Notes under the pieces: model-generated
What the model was told of the DNA's origin: nothing
Databases searched by the model: none
What the model saw: the letters and a program-made list of their open reading frames with translations, nothing else
Program-made: the position numbers and the translations under genes
DNA from: JBCCSZ01 sp039199225
Lineage (GTDB): Bacteria > Bacteroidota > Bacteroidia > Chitinophagales > Saprospiraceae
Reading direction: 5' to 3'
Length of the DNA stretch: 22,205 nt
NCBI GenBank assembly: GCA_039199225.1
Contig: JBCCSZ010000106.1
Location: 1-22,205, forward strand
Shown: piece by piece, positions 1 through 8,296 of the stretch
Layout of the letters: each line of letters opens with the position of its first letter
Position numbering within the stretch: the first letter of the stretch is position 1

Positions 1-148
1 AATTCATTCAGCTAACAAATCACCAAATCACAGATCACGAAACACCAAATCACAGATCACGAAACACCAAATCACAGATCACAGATCACAAAATCACGAA
101 ACACGAAATCACAGATCACCAAATCACAAAACACAAAACATCAAATCA
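1..148 (-). repeat. GTGA-type degenerate repeat array A, after the lipoprotein gene
   Basis: Seen directly: the plus strand is a run of AAATCAC, AGATCAC and GAAACACC units, which read GTGATTT, GTGATCT and GGTGTTTC in the sense of the flanking minus-strand gene. Between about 23 and 88 they form a higher-order direct repeat with a 22-bp period (copies start near 23, 45 and 67); after that the order degenerates. The TGA stop of the lipoprotein gene (146-148) lies inside the first unit. A hand count of bases 1-120 gives 36 C and 10 G on the plus strand. The array continues toward, and possibly past, the left window edge. There are no unique spacers, so it is not a CRISPR array. Its function is unknown. 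Confidence 0.85.
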
Positions 149-1792
149 CAAAACCTCAAGCGCCTCCCGAAACGCCTCCTCCTCCACTGCCTCTAGCTGG
201 ATTTGAACGTTCACCCCATCAGCAATAACAGCCTTCTTTTTGCCCAGATGCAACTGCTCGTCCTGAACAGAGATCGCAAGTATGTACACTTCTTCACCGA
301 CTGGCAATTTTGTTTTGGGCTCAAAGTCTCGGGTAAAAGTATAGCGCCCTTCCACGTCGGTTTCAAAACCATTGATAAAGGAATTTCTTCCGGGAAAAAC
401 CACATACGTTTGGATGTCTGTCAGTGGTTCAGGCGATTGAATATCTGCCAACAGCTCGATGGCCTGCGCATTTTCAGCATTGAACAAGCGGTCAATATTG
501 ATCCACCCCAATTGGTTGACTTTGACAAAATAATAGCGGAGCCTTGCTATTTTTTCACGCTCCTCAATCTGATCATCGATTTCATCTGAGCTGACATGTC
601 TACCTCTTAAGGATTCCACGATCTTTTGCCGACGAGCCTGCAATTCGATGATTCGTTGGGCTTCCTCCTTGGGAACCCCCATCAACAGCAAATCGGCATA
701 GGCATTTGGGGCAGACAGGTCGATGCCATGATCGTTGATTTGTACCGGATAAGTCAAGCGCTCATCCAGAAATTCTTCGAAAGAACTTTCCAGTCGTTTG
801 TAGCGCTCGTCTATTGTAGTTTTGCAGTACTCTCCAGTTGTCCCTATATTCTGAAAATTTCTGATCGCTTGCAGCGCCAGTGAATCAGCATACCACAAAG
901 GTCGATCGATGTTGTTGAAATAGATTTGAAACAACTTCCTTTGATAAGGCCCAAATGCATCGTAAACCAATTCGTAGAAAAATCCTTCCTCCCTGGTGTA
1001 GTACGTAAAGCAAAAATACCACTCTATGGATTCCAAACGACGAGCAAATTCTCTGGTTGCCAAAGGACTGTTTTCGTTGTCTGCATCATTTAAAAACCGA
1101 ACGATGTTTCGGTAGAACTTTGCCCGGTCGGCACCTATGATGAATTCCGAACCGGGTACTTCAAAAAACTTCCCATCCTCCGGCGGATACTTCTTGGAGA
1201 TGCGATATTGCTTTCTGTACTTCTCTTGCCTCGGAAAGTATTTCAAGGGAATCGAAAAAAACTCATGCTCAAGCTGAGCATTGACAGTATCCTGGGTTGA
1301 AAAATCCAATGAATTGCCCAATTGCCAATTGACCGCTCCATCGTCTCCAAAATCCGCTACATAGGCTTGCATACCCGGATCAATTTCCTCCGCTGGGAAG
1401 TCGACCGATATAGCTTGACCACTTTTCACTTTCAAAGATTGCCCCTCCTGCTTGGCGTCCAGGTAAAAAACACCAGCCGTCTGCAGTTGCTCCCCATTGG
1501 ATACCGTCGGAAGATTCAACAACAACAGTTCGTCCATCCGATCCACCTGCATAGCCTCAATGGTCACAGGAATACCGGCCTTGGCTCCTTCAAAACAATT
1601 GGCAGGCACCGAGACAACCATCCCCCTGGCCCCAACCAAGACTGTGTCCTTCTGAGTATCAATATGGAATTGCTGTAAAGAATTGGTAATAAGCGATCGA
1701 AAAGGACTATCCTCTAGCCTAAACCGCTCCACTTGCTCCACTTGACAAGATGCCAGCACCAGCAAGCAGAAAATAATCATCCTACTTTTCAT
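146..1792 (-). CDS. Lipoprotein with ZU5-like N-terminal region, unknown function
   Basis: A 548-residue protein. The N-terminus has a short hydrophobic segment (residues 5-15) followed by the lipobox LASC with Cys16, so it is probably a lipoprotein. Residues about 45-130 (pattern VGARGMVVSVPANCF, then a VTIEAMQ strand and a TAGVFYLDA strand) resemble the ZU5-like beta domain common in secreted Bacteroidota proteins. The middle (about 200-430) is charged and helical. The C-terminal 100 residues contain a beta-rich stretch with FETDVEGRYTF, resembling a carboxypeptidase-regulatory-like fold. It lies 108 bp downstream of the LanB-like gene on the same strand and may be cotranscribed, but nothing in the sequence proves a shared function. 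The start was chosen because it directly precedes the signal sequence; an in-frame Met5 is an alternative. Specific function not recognised. Confidence 0.8.
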   Translation of the reverse strand: MKSRMIIFCLLVLASCQVEQVERFRLEDSPFRSLITNSLQQFHIDTQKDTVLVGARGMVVSVPANCFEGAKAGIPVTIEAMQVDRMDELLLLNLPTVSNGEQLQTAGVFYLDAKQEGQSLKVKSGQAISVDFPAEEIDPGMQAYVADFGDDGAVNWQLGNSLDFSTQDTVNAQLEHEFFSIPLKYFPRQEKYRKQYRISKKYPPEDGKFFEVPGSEFIIGADRAKFYRNIVRFLNDADNENSPLATREFARRLESIEWYFCFTYYTREEGFFYELVYDAFGPYQRKLFQIYFNNIDRPLWYADSLALQAIRNFQNIGTTGEYCKTTIDERYKRLESSFEEFLDERLTYPVQINDHGIDLSAPNAYADLLLMGVPKEEAQRIIELQARRQKIVESLRGRHVSSDEIDDQIEEREKIARLRYYFVKVNQLGWINIDRLFNAENAQAIELLADIQSPEPLTDIQTYVVFPGRNSFINGFETDVEGRYTFTRDFEPKTKLPVGEEVYILAISVQDEQLHLGKKKAVIADGVNVQIQLEAVEEEAFREALEVL

Positions 1793-1840
1793 ATGCTTCT
1801 ATTTTTGTTTATGATCAACGATTATACAATCGGTCGTTTT

Positions 1841-1911
1841 TTCACCCCACCAGTTCACAGTTCACCCAACCACAAAATCACTCAATCACTGCTCACCAGT
1901 TCACCGCTCAC
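1841..1911 (-). repeat. GTGA-type degenerate repeat array B, between LanB-like and lipoprotein genes
   Basis: About 70 bp of TTCACC, GCTCACC and AATCACT units on the plus strand (GGTGAA, GGTGAGC and AGTGATT in the sense of the genes). The TGA stop of the LanB-like gene (1901-1903) is part of a GGTGAAC unit, so the end of the reading frame is built from the repeat. This is the shortest of three such arrays. It is dominated by the GC-richer unit type, which also borders array C. Confidence 0.75.
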
Positions 1912-4420
1912 TCCTCCACAACAAAACACTCTCCACCACAAACGGCTCCTCACCAATCCGAAACAACTGCTGCGGCATCGGCCACATCTCCTCCAATTTG
2001 AGAAAGGCAGGTACGCGCTTCATCAATCTTTCCAGTAGAAGAACCAGCAACGGACTCTCAAAGTCGAAATATTGTGGCTTGTAATCATCGGGTTTCAGTT
2101 GACGTAAATCGGCAGAAGGGTCCCGAACATTTTGTGCATGAACGGTAATAAATAAACGTCGGGGAAGCTGGTGCAGTTTTCGCCAGCGATTGATTCGCAG
2201 AAAATAGTCGCTGTCTTTTTCGGCCGCTGCTCGGAAGGGCAAACACTCTTTCGGAAAGAACCACTGCCGACGTTGTAGCAGCAAATGGTCGTTGGCCCAG
2301 ATGGCCGGTAGGTAAATAATGCCTTCTAGCCCCACTTGCTCGTAACGGGTGTTGAGGGCCGCTGTGAGAAAATCTTTGGACAAACGAGGGGCGGCAAAGG
2401 CCATCAGCAAGCGATACATTGGCGAACGGGAATCCAGCGCTTCCAGTCCCAAATCGACAATTTGTACTTCCTTTTTCAAGGACTTAGCATACAATCGCAA
2501 TTGATCGCTGGACGCATCGAGCTGAACTTCCAGGTCGAGCATGCTGATTTGCTGCGCTGATGCCAGTTGATTGTGACTTCCCGCCGTCCATATCTCGTAG
2601 TCCAACAATGGTGGATGCAAATTAGCATTGAAAAGGGAAGCATCTCGATTGGTCACCAGCAGGCGATCTGTCTTTTGGCGGTTCCATTCGACCAAAGCAT
2701 CTGTTACCTGCTTGGGAAAGAGATGGAGGAAGCGGCCCAGCATCTTTCCATGACCTTCCAACAAAGAATCCAGGTAGGCCATTGGTCGACCGTCCGATTC
2801 TGCATATTGCAACAATGCCCCGATCGCCCCTGCGTGTTTTTGCTCGTTATGGCCGGCAGCATGCAAGCTGATGAACAGCTGACCGTCGCCAGATAATTTC
2901 ACGCGCTTGCAACAACGCTCAATCCAATCGACTGGCTCCAAGTCAAGCAAGCTAAAATTTTCCGCAATCTTAAAATAGTCCTCGTAAAGCTGTAGAAAAT
3001 CGACTGTAGCGCCAGTGGGATAATATGTCTGAAAAAGCTGCAAAAGCGCCCGTTGCATCTGGGTTGGCGGCTGTCCAAGCAATCCACTGGCCAGCGCCTC
3101 CAAGCTCCCCAACAAGGATTGAAGCGAGGCAGCAGATACCAAGGCCGGAATATTTCTGACACAATCTTCATAAATCCACTGCTCCTTGCGAATCCGGAAA
3201 GGGATGCCCTTCAAATGTCGAAAATTTTCTTCCTCCTCCACGGTTCTTTGGGCCACTTGCAGGCGGCCTTCAAATCGTCGATGAATAGCCGCTTGCCACT
3301 CCTGCTTGTCCGCCACCACTCCATTTGTAATAGCCTCTTTCGCCTCTATCAAAAAGCGCAAATCACCCCGAATTTCTTCCCGCCCTTCAAAATCTTCCAA
3401 GCGACTCAAAAAGCTTTGTAAGCGAACCGGCCAGTCAATATCGGTCCCAGAAAGTTCCCAATTCCATTCCAACATACCCGCATCCTGCAATTGCAACACG
3501 TATTGCTCCAACGTTTCGGCATCCGCCTCGACCAATTCCATCAATTGCAAAATGAGTAGCCGAAGCTGAACACCCCTAGAATCTTTTGTCAAGAGATCAA
3601 GCACTAAATCCACAAAATCGTTCTGCTCAATGGATTGTAAAGACTCAAGATTGCGAGAGTTCATCAAAAAATGATACGACTGATCTGTCTGACGAATACT
3701 CGGATTGGCACGTAGCAAAAGCTGCCGATAAAAACCAGGAATATCCAACAGACGCTCCTGAAAAAGCAACAATAAATACTGATTAAAACGATACTGACCA
3801 CCCTCCACTACTTCGGGCGCAGGAAAATCGGCGAGCGACTCAATAGCCAAAGTCGTAAAACTGCTGAAAGGAGAAGTCTTGGCAAAAGTGCGGCAGAGAT
3901 ACTGCAAGAGCGTCCGCTCCGTTTGAAATTCTTTTTTGCGAAAATCCAACACCTCCTTCTGAAGATAAGACCGCAATCGATCCGTAAAGGAATGACTGGA
4001 AAAACAAAGGCCGTTGAGTAAAGCCGGATGCTTCGCTAGCTCCTGTAATTGTTCTCGATGTTGTTGTAGCAAACCGTCGTACTGTCGCTGAAACTGAAGG
4101 CCACCTTCCTCCCAGCCCCGCTGCTGCTCCTGATAAGTCCGCAAACCCACAGGCAAATCCTCTATGCCCAAACTTTCCACCTCCTTCCTCTGTTGCACCC
4201 TCTTACGCAGACGCCGCAGCTTTTTCCGCACCACCACATCATCTGTCCGCCCCTCCGCCATCCGCAACTCCTCCAAACACAACACCCGACAAGCCTCAAA
4301 CTGCTCTACCTCCCGCACCCATTGCCGCACCGTCTTCCCCCCTTGCCATTCCAACTCCCCAACCACACCAAAGGACATCCCCCCAATGCGATGCAACAAG
4401 TATGGAAACAGCTCATACAT
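1901..4420 (-). CDS. LanB-like lantibiotic dehydratase N-domain protein (stand-alone; split dehydratase or PEARL)
   Basis: An 839-residue protein matching the tRNA-dependent glutamylation (Lant_dehydr_N) domain of class I lantibiotic dehydratases. Visible landmarks: Arg11 in LLHRIGG near the N-terminus, where LanB enzymes have a conserved Arg; RTFAKTSPFSSFT at 177-189, the hallmark R-x3-[KR]-[TS]-PF motif; LHPPLLDYEIW at 601-611; and the domain end LPRRLFITV (752-760), KPQYFDFESPLL (781-792), EEMWPMPQQL (810-819). The protein ends there. Full LanB enzymes are about 1,000 residues and continue into a SpaB_C elimination domain that is absent here. Known biology: such short proteins either work with a separate elimination protein (as in pinensin-type clusters) or act as PEARLs, adding an amino acid from aminoacyl-tRNA to a peptide C-terminus. 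The sequence cannot decide between them. Residues 30-130 are Arg/Glu/Gln-rich and probably helical. The start has GGAG four bases upstream of the ATG. Export genes lie upstream. Confidence 0.85.
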   Translation of the reverse strand: MYELFPYLLHRIGGMSFGVVGELEWQGGKTVRQWVREVEQFEACRVLCLEELRMAEGRTDDVVVRKKLRRLRKRVQQRKEVESLGIEDLPVGLRTYQEQQRGWEEGGLQFQRQYDGLLQQHREQLQELAKHPALLNGLCFSSHSFTDRLRSYLQKEVLDFRKKEFQTERTLLQYLCRTFAKTSPFSSFTTLAIESLADFPAPEVVEGGQYRFNQYLLLLFQERLLDIPGFYRQLLLRANPSIRQTDQSYHFLMNSRNLESLQSIEQNDFVDLVLDLLTKDSRGVQLRLLILQLMELVEADAETLEQYVLQLQDAGMLEWNWELSGTDIDWPVRLQSFLSRLEDFEGREEIRGDLRFLIEAKEAITNGVVADKQEWQAAIHRRFEGRLQVAQRTVEEEENFRHLKGIPFRIRKEQWIYEDCVRNIPALVSAASLQSLLGSLEALASGLLGQPPTQMQRALLQLFQTYYPTGATVDFLQLYEDYFKIAENFSLLDLEPVDWIERCCKRVKLSGDGQLFISLHAAGHNEQKHAGAIGALLQYAESDGRPMAYLDSLLEGHGKMLGRFLHLFPKQVTDALVEWNRQKTDRLLVTNRDASLFNANLHPPLLDYEIWTAGSHNQLASAQQISMLDLEVQLDASSDQLRLYAKSLKKEVQIVDLGLEALDSRSPMYRLLMAFAAPRLSKDFLTAALNTRYEQVGLEGIIYLPAIWANDHLLLQRRQWFFPKECLPFRAAAEKDSDYFLRINRWRKLHQLPRRLFITVHAQNVRDPSADLRQLKPDDYKPQYFDFESPLLVLLLERLMKRVPAFLKLEEMWPMPQQLFRIGEEPFVVESVLLWRSER

Positions 4421-4433
4421 ATATCTCCGTTAG
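4421..4433 (-). promoter_or_regulatory. Ribosome binding site of the LanB-like gene
   Basis: In the sense strand the sequence ACGGAGATATATG places GGAG four bases before the ATG at 4420. This supports the assigned start over a second, out-of-frame ATG four bases later. Confidence 0.5.
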
Positions 4434-4480
4434 CGTTTTTCCGTAAACAGCTTTTTTCAGTCAGCAGTTGACCGCTTATC

Positions 4481-4733
4481 CATTCACCCAACCCTTGTTC
4501 ACCGTCCCCCCACTCACCAGTTCCCCACTCACTAAATCAAAAATCACGAAATCACCAGATCACAGATCACAAAATCAAAGATCACCGAATCACCAGATCA
4601 CAGATCACAGATCACAAAATCACCAAATCAAAGATCACAAAATCACCAGATCACAGATCACAGATCACAAAATCACTAGTTCACCGCTCACCTGCTCACC
4701 GTTCACCTGTTCACCGCTCACCGCTCCCCACTC
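4481..4733 (-). repeat. GTGA-type degenerate repeat array C, between HlyD and LanB-like genes
   Basis: About 250 bp, the largest of three related arrays, beginning directly after the HlyD stop codon (4734-4736). Its architecture is layered. The outer parts are GC-richer units (GGTGAGC, GGTGAAC, AGTGGGG in gene sense). The core, 4538-4675, is AT-richer units (GTGATCT, GTGATTTT, GGTGATTT, TTTGATTT). A longer block containing CACCAGATCACAGATCACA recurs in the core near 4552, 4592 and 4645. The core holds ten GATC sites between 4558 and 4666. This is the only sequence between the two genes; no supportable ORF lies within it. Confidence 0.85.
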
Positions 4734-6044
4734 TCATATATCCGAATAATCCTCAAACAAAGCCAAGAACTTCTCAAAGATACGCTCTATAAATCGACGG
4801 TCCTCTGTGATGATCTCCGCCATGCCCTGCATCTCCTGGTCAAAATCGAGCTGCTCTTTGTGGGAGGTCAGTATTTTTCCTTCGTGCAAGGCATCCAGGG
4901 AAACCACGACCAGGTACTCATTGCCCTTGGGCAGCAAGGATTTATCCTCTACATAGCCCACTAAGATACCATATTCTTGATAGGGATAGCTATCGAATTT
5001 GATGATCACCTTTTGGCCCGTGCGGACCTTTCCCGAGCCAGGAATCGGCAATCGGACCTTTCCCACGATCTCATCAGCTCGCTCCGGAACGATGGCCATG
5101 ACTTCTTCCCCTTCCTTGACAAAGCGGACCTTCCGACCGATCTCCGGAAAAGAAACCATACCGGGCAGCGGAGCATAGATCAGGTGCATCTGCTTCCAAT
5201 TTTCAATGCTGCTTTTGAGCCGCTTGATGCTTTGGGTCAGCCGGACAAACTGGTTTTTATTGGACTCTGTACTGTTTTGCTGGATGTCCAAAATTTCCTC
5301 GCGGATGCGTTGGATTTGAACCTGCAAGTTGAGCATTTCCGAATCGTGGACCTTGATTTCGCGTTGCTTGCTGACCACCTCGGCCCGAGCGTCTTCCAAT
5401 TGCTGCTTGGTCGATACACGCTTGCCATATAGGCTTTGAATCCGCCAAAAGGTTTTTTCCTTTAGGTCCAACTCTTCCCGAGCCGCCTCCATGCGGGATT
5501 CTTCCAGGCGAATGTTTTGCTCCAATTTCCGAATCTGATCCTTGAGCTGGTTGATGGTCTTGACCTCGAAGCCATTTTCGACATTGAACACATAGGTTTC
5601 TAGGTCGGTGATAAAGGAAGAGTAATCGATCTGAACGGCACCAAGCTGCAAGCTTCTGTCGGCAGAAAAAGTCAATACATCCACTTCGTTCATGCTTTCC
5701 AACTCGCTTACCTGTGATTCGAGGCGCTCAATATCGTTGTAATCCGCTGGACTTTGCATAATGGCAACCAGCTGGCCTTCTTCGACAATCTCCCGATCAT
5801 TGACCAGGATGCGATCCAGCTGACCGCTCATCCGTGCATTCACCGATTCTGGCGGAATGGAGGTGGTAATAATGATTTGCGCCCGGATGATGTCCGGATA
5901 GCGAATGATATAGCTGGTAAAGAGCAAAAAGAGGATGCAAAAGAATACGACGGTCGTACCCCACCGAACAATCCACTTCGGAGGCGTCCCGAGTATTTCC
6001 TGCACTTCTTCCGATCGAAGCTCTATTTTTTCATGTTCTTCCAT
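4734..6044 (-). CDS. HlyD-family periplasmic adaptor (membrane fusion) protein
   Basis: A 436-residue adaptor of a type I peptide export system. It links an inner-membrane ABC exporter to an outer-membrane channel across the periplasm. Visible: a short cytoplasmic N-terminus, one membrane segment at about 29-47 (TTVVFFCILFLLFTSYI), a first beta/lipoyl half around 75-100 (MSGQLDRILVNDREIVEEGQLVA), a long heptad-rich coiled-coil hairpin at about 105-285, the second lipoyl half with YAPLPGMVSFPEIGRKVRFVKEGEEV, and a C-terminal beta-barrel region (IPGSGKVRTGQKVIIKF). I chose the ATG at 6044 (MEEHEKIELRSEEV), which matches the usual N-terminus of Bacteroidota members; a TTG five codons upstream (6059) is open in frame but less likely. 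The gene follows the exporter gene after 62 bp, so the two probably form one operon. Confidence 0.92.
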   Translation of the reverse strand: MEEHEKIELRSEEVQEILGTPPKWIVRWGTTVVFFCILFLLFTSYIIRYPDIIRAQIIITTSIPPESVNARMSGQLDRILVNDREIVEEGQLVAIMQSPADYNDIERLESQVSELESMNEVDVLTFSADRSLQLGAVQIDYSSFITDLETYVFNVENGFEVKTINQLKDQIRKLEQNIRLEESRMEAAREELDLKEKTFWRIQSLYGKRVSTKQQLEDARAEVVSKQREIKVHDSEMLNLQVQIQRIREEILDIQQNSTESNKNQFVRLTQSIKRLKSSIENWKQMHLIYAPLPGMVSFPEIGRKVRFVKEGEEVMAIVPERADEIVGKVRLPIPGSGKVRTGQKVIIKFDSYPYQEYGILVGYVEDKSLLPKGNEYLVVVSLDALHEGKILTSHKEQLDFDQEMQGMAEIITEDRRFIERIFEKFLALFEDYSDI

Positions 6045-6106
6045 AAGAATGCGAATCAATCAATTTTTTACAACATTGCATTCCTTTCCTTTTTTGTTCT
6101 AATACA

Positions 6107-8296
6107 TCAAGCCCCTAATTCCAACTGGTTTTTCACCAAATAGTAATAGGCGCCTTTCATCGCCGTCAGTTGTTCGTGATTGCCCTGTTCAATGACTTCT
6201 CCTTTTTCCAGTACGATGATGTTGTCTGCATTTTTGACCGTGCTGAGTCGGTGGGCCACGACCAGTACCGTTCTGCCCCGGAAAAATTCTTCCAGATTGT
6301 CCATAATGATCATCTCGTTGTAGGCGTCCAAGGCATTGGTCGCCTCATCGAAAAAGATGTACTCGGGGTCTTTGTATACTGCCCGGGCGATCAGAATACG
6401 TTGCCTCTGACCCTGGCTCAGACCAACCCCATCATCTCCCACTTTTGTGTTGTATCCCAGCGGCAGTCCCTCGATAAAAGACTGGATATTGGCAACCTTA
6501 ACCGCCTTGAGGAGCTTGCGCTTGTCAATCACTTCATCACCCAAGGCAATGTTTTTAGCGATCGATTCCGAAAAGATGTAGCCGTCTTGCATCACCACCC
6601 CGCACTTGCCGCGCCAAATGCGGTTTTGCAAATTGCCAAGGTTGATGTCCCCCAAGCGAATAACTCCCTGGGTAGGTCGATAGAAATTGAGCAGCAATTT
6701 CAAAATGGTCGTTTTTCCACTACCGCTCGTACCGACAATGGCTGTGGTTTTTCCTTCGGGAAAGTGCAAAGAAATATCCCGCAAAATCATAGGGGAATGT
6801 GGACCACCGTATTGAAAAGATACATTATTTAAGTAAAGATCATGGTCTTCTGGTAAAATACTGATCATATCGCTGCCAGCAGCTTCCTCTTCTCTGGAAT
6901 GAATTTCATTCATCCGCTCCAAGCTGATTTTTGCATCCTGATACGAGCGAATAAAGCCAACCAACTGCTCGATTGGACCGTTCAACTGACCAATAATGTA
7001 CTGAATGGCCAGCATTTCTCCCAGCGACAATACACCGTCGATAACCGCCTTGGCTGCAATAAAGGAGATGACAATATTTTTAGATTCATTGATGAACGAA
7101 GCGCCCGAACGTTGCCATTGATCTACCGCCAGATAGTCCATACTCACCCGAAACAACTTGGCTTGAATGCGTTCCCACTGCCAACGCTTTTGCTTTTCGG
7201 CATTGTGCAACTTGATTTCCTTCATCCCTCCAATGAGCTGAATCAAATTGCTTTGGTTTTCAGCCATCTGATCAAAACGTCGATAATCCAAGGCTTTGCG
7301 CCGGCGCAAAAAGTAGACAATCCAAATGACGTAGATAACGGTCGCGATGAAGAAGATCGCAAAAATCCGTACGTCGTAATAGGCCAATACAAAACCAAAG
7401 ATGCCAAAATTGAGCAAGGAAAACATCGTGATCAAAGAGGCCGACGTTAAAAAGCGCTCCACGCGCTGGTTGTCGTAAATGCGCTGCAGCAAATCGCCCG
7501 TCATCTTGGTATCGAAAAAGCGGATGGGCAAGCGCATCATCTTTATCAAAAAGTCGGAAATGAGGTTGATATTGACCCTCACACCGATGTGCAACAGTAT
7601 CCAACCTCGGATGAACTCAACGGCGGTCTGACTGACAAACAACACCAACTGCGCCACCAATACCAAGACTACAAAGTTGATGTTTTGATTGACAATACCA
7701 ATGTCGACTATGGCTTGCATCAAAAACGGAAAGACCAATTGGAGGACGCTTCCAATGAGCAAGCCTAGGAACAGTTGGCCCAATAATTTTCGGTATTTCA
7801 GAACGTAGGTGAGCAAAAAGCGAAAACCCGAGCGATCGACCTTGTCGTCTTCCCGATCAAAAAAGGCCGGCGTGGTCTCCAACAGCAGTAGCACCCCGAC
7901 ATCCTCGCCTTCATCCGTATCGCTGATCCAACCCTCCATAAACTCCTCACGGGTGATCTTGAACTTGCCGGCAGCGGGATCGGCTACCCAGACATGGGTC
8001 TTGCTAACTTTGTGAACACAAATGAAGTGGTTTTGGCGCCAGTGGGCGATACAGGGAAGGGGAATGTCATCTGCCAGGCGATCGAAGCCGATCTTGACAG
8101 CCAAACTGTGCATTCCGATGGATTCAGCGGCATCACTGATACCCATAAGCGAAACCCCCTCGCGATCCAGGTGGGTCAATTCGCGAAGATGGTCCAGCGA
8201 GTAGTAGCGGCCATAAAACCTGGCGATCATGCGCAGGCAAGTGGCTCCGCAGTCCATCGCATCCAGTTGCTTGTAAAATGGAAATTTCCTCGGCAT
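6107..8296 (-). CDS. C39 peptidase-containing ABC exporter (bacteriocin/RiPP type)
   Basis: A 729-residue three-part exporter that cleaves a leader peptide and pumps the product across the inner membrane. The C39 peptidase lies at about 1-130: QLDAMDCGATCLRMI with catalytic Cys16, NHFICVHKV with His90, and Asp106 in ADPAAG. All three catalytic positions are intact, so leader cleavage, classically after Gly-Gly, is expected. The membrane domain spans about 165-455. The nucleotide-binding domain has Walker A GTSGSGKTT (522-530), Q-loop Gln570, signature LSQGQ (626-630), Walker B YIFFDEA (646-652) and H-loop His682. Length is typical for the family. The start has AGGA about ten bases upstream. 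The neighbouring HlyD adaptor and LanB-like gene point to export of a modified peptide; the peptide itself was not found. Confidence 0.95.
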   Translation of the reverse strand: MPRKFPFYKQLDAMDCGATCLRMIARFYGRYYSLDHLRELTHLDREGVSLMGISDAAESIGMHSLAVKIGFDRLADDIPLPCIAHWRQNHFICVHKVSKTHVWVADPAAGKFKITREEFMEGWISDTDEGEDVGVLLLLETTPAFFDREDDKVDRSGFRFLLTYVLKYRKLLGQLFLGLLIGSVLQLVFPFLMQAIVDIGIVNQNINFVVLVLVAQLVLFVSQTAVEFIRGWILLHIGVRVNINLISDFLIKMMRLPIRFFDTKMTGDLLQRIYDNQRVERFLTSASLITMFSLLNFGIFGFVLAYYDVRIFAIFFIATVIYVIWIVYFLRRRKALDYRRFDQMAENQSNLIQLIGGMKEIKLHNAEKQKRWQWERIQAKLFRVSMDYLAVDQWQRSGASFINESKNIVISFIAAKAVIDGVLSLGEMLAIQYIIGQLNGPIEQLVGFIRSYQDAKISLERMNEIHSREEEAAGSDMISILPEDHDLYLNNVSFQYGGPHSPMILRDISLHFPEGKTTAIVGTSGSGKTTILKLLLNFYRPTQGVIRLGDINLGNLQNRIWRGKCGVVMQDGYIFSESIAKNIALGDEVIDKRKLLKAVKVANIQSFIEGLPLGYNTKVGDDGVGLSQGQRQRILIARAVYKDPEYIFFDEATNALDAYNEMIIMDNLEEFFRGRTVLVVAHRLSTVKNADNIIVLEKGEVIEQGNHEQLTAMKGAYYYLVKNQLELGA

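Noticed and set aside
1..148. CRISPR array (also considered for 4481-4733)
   Set aside because: Units are 7-8 bp, contiguous and degenerate, with no constant repeat of 24-40 bp and no unique spacers; no cas genes are present.
4306..4491. 61-codon Cys-rich minus-strand frame with LGGC overlapping the start of the LanB-like gene, considered as a precursor peptide
   Set aside because: It begins at a TTG inside the repeat array, overlaps the well-supported LanB frame by 115 bp, and its Cys/Gly richness follows from the G-rich strand bias there.
6170..6832. 220-codon plus-strand frame antisense to the exporter ATPase domain, and similar frames opposite HlyD and OmpA
   Set aside because: They mirror highly conserved coding sequence on the other strand and have no independent evidence.
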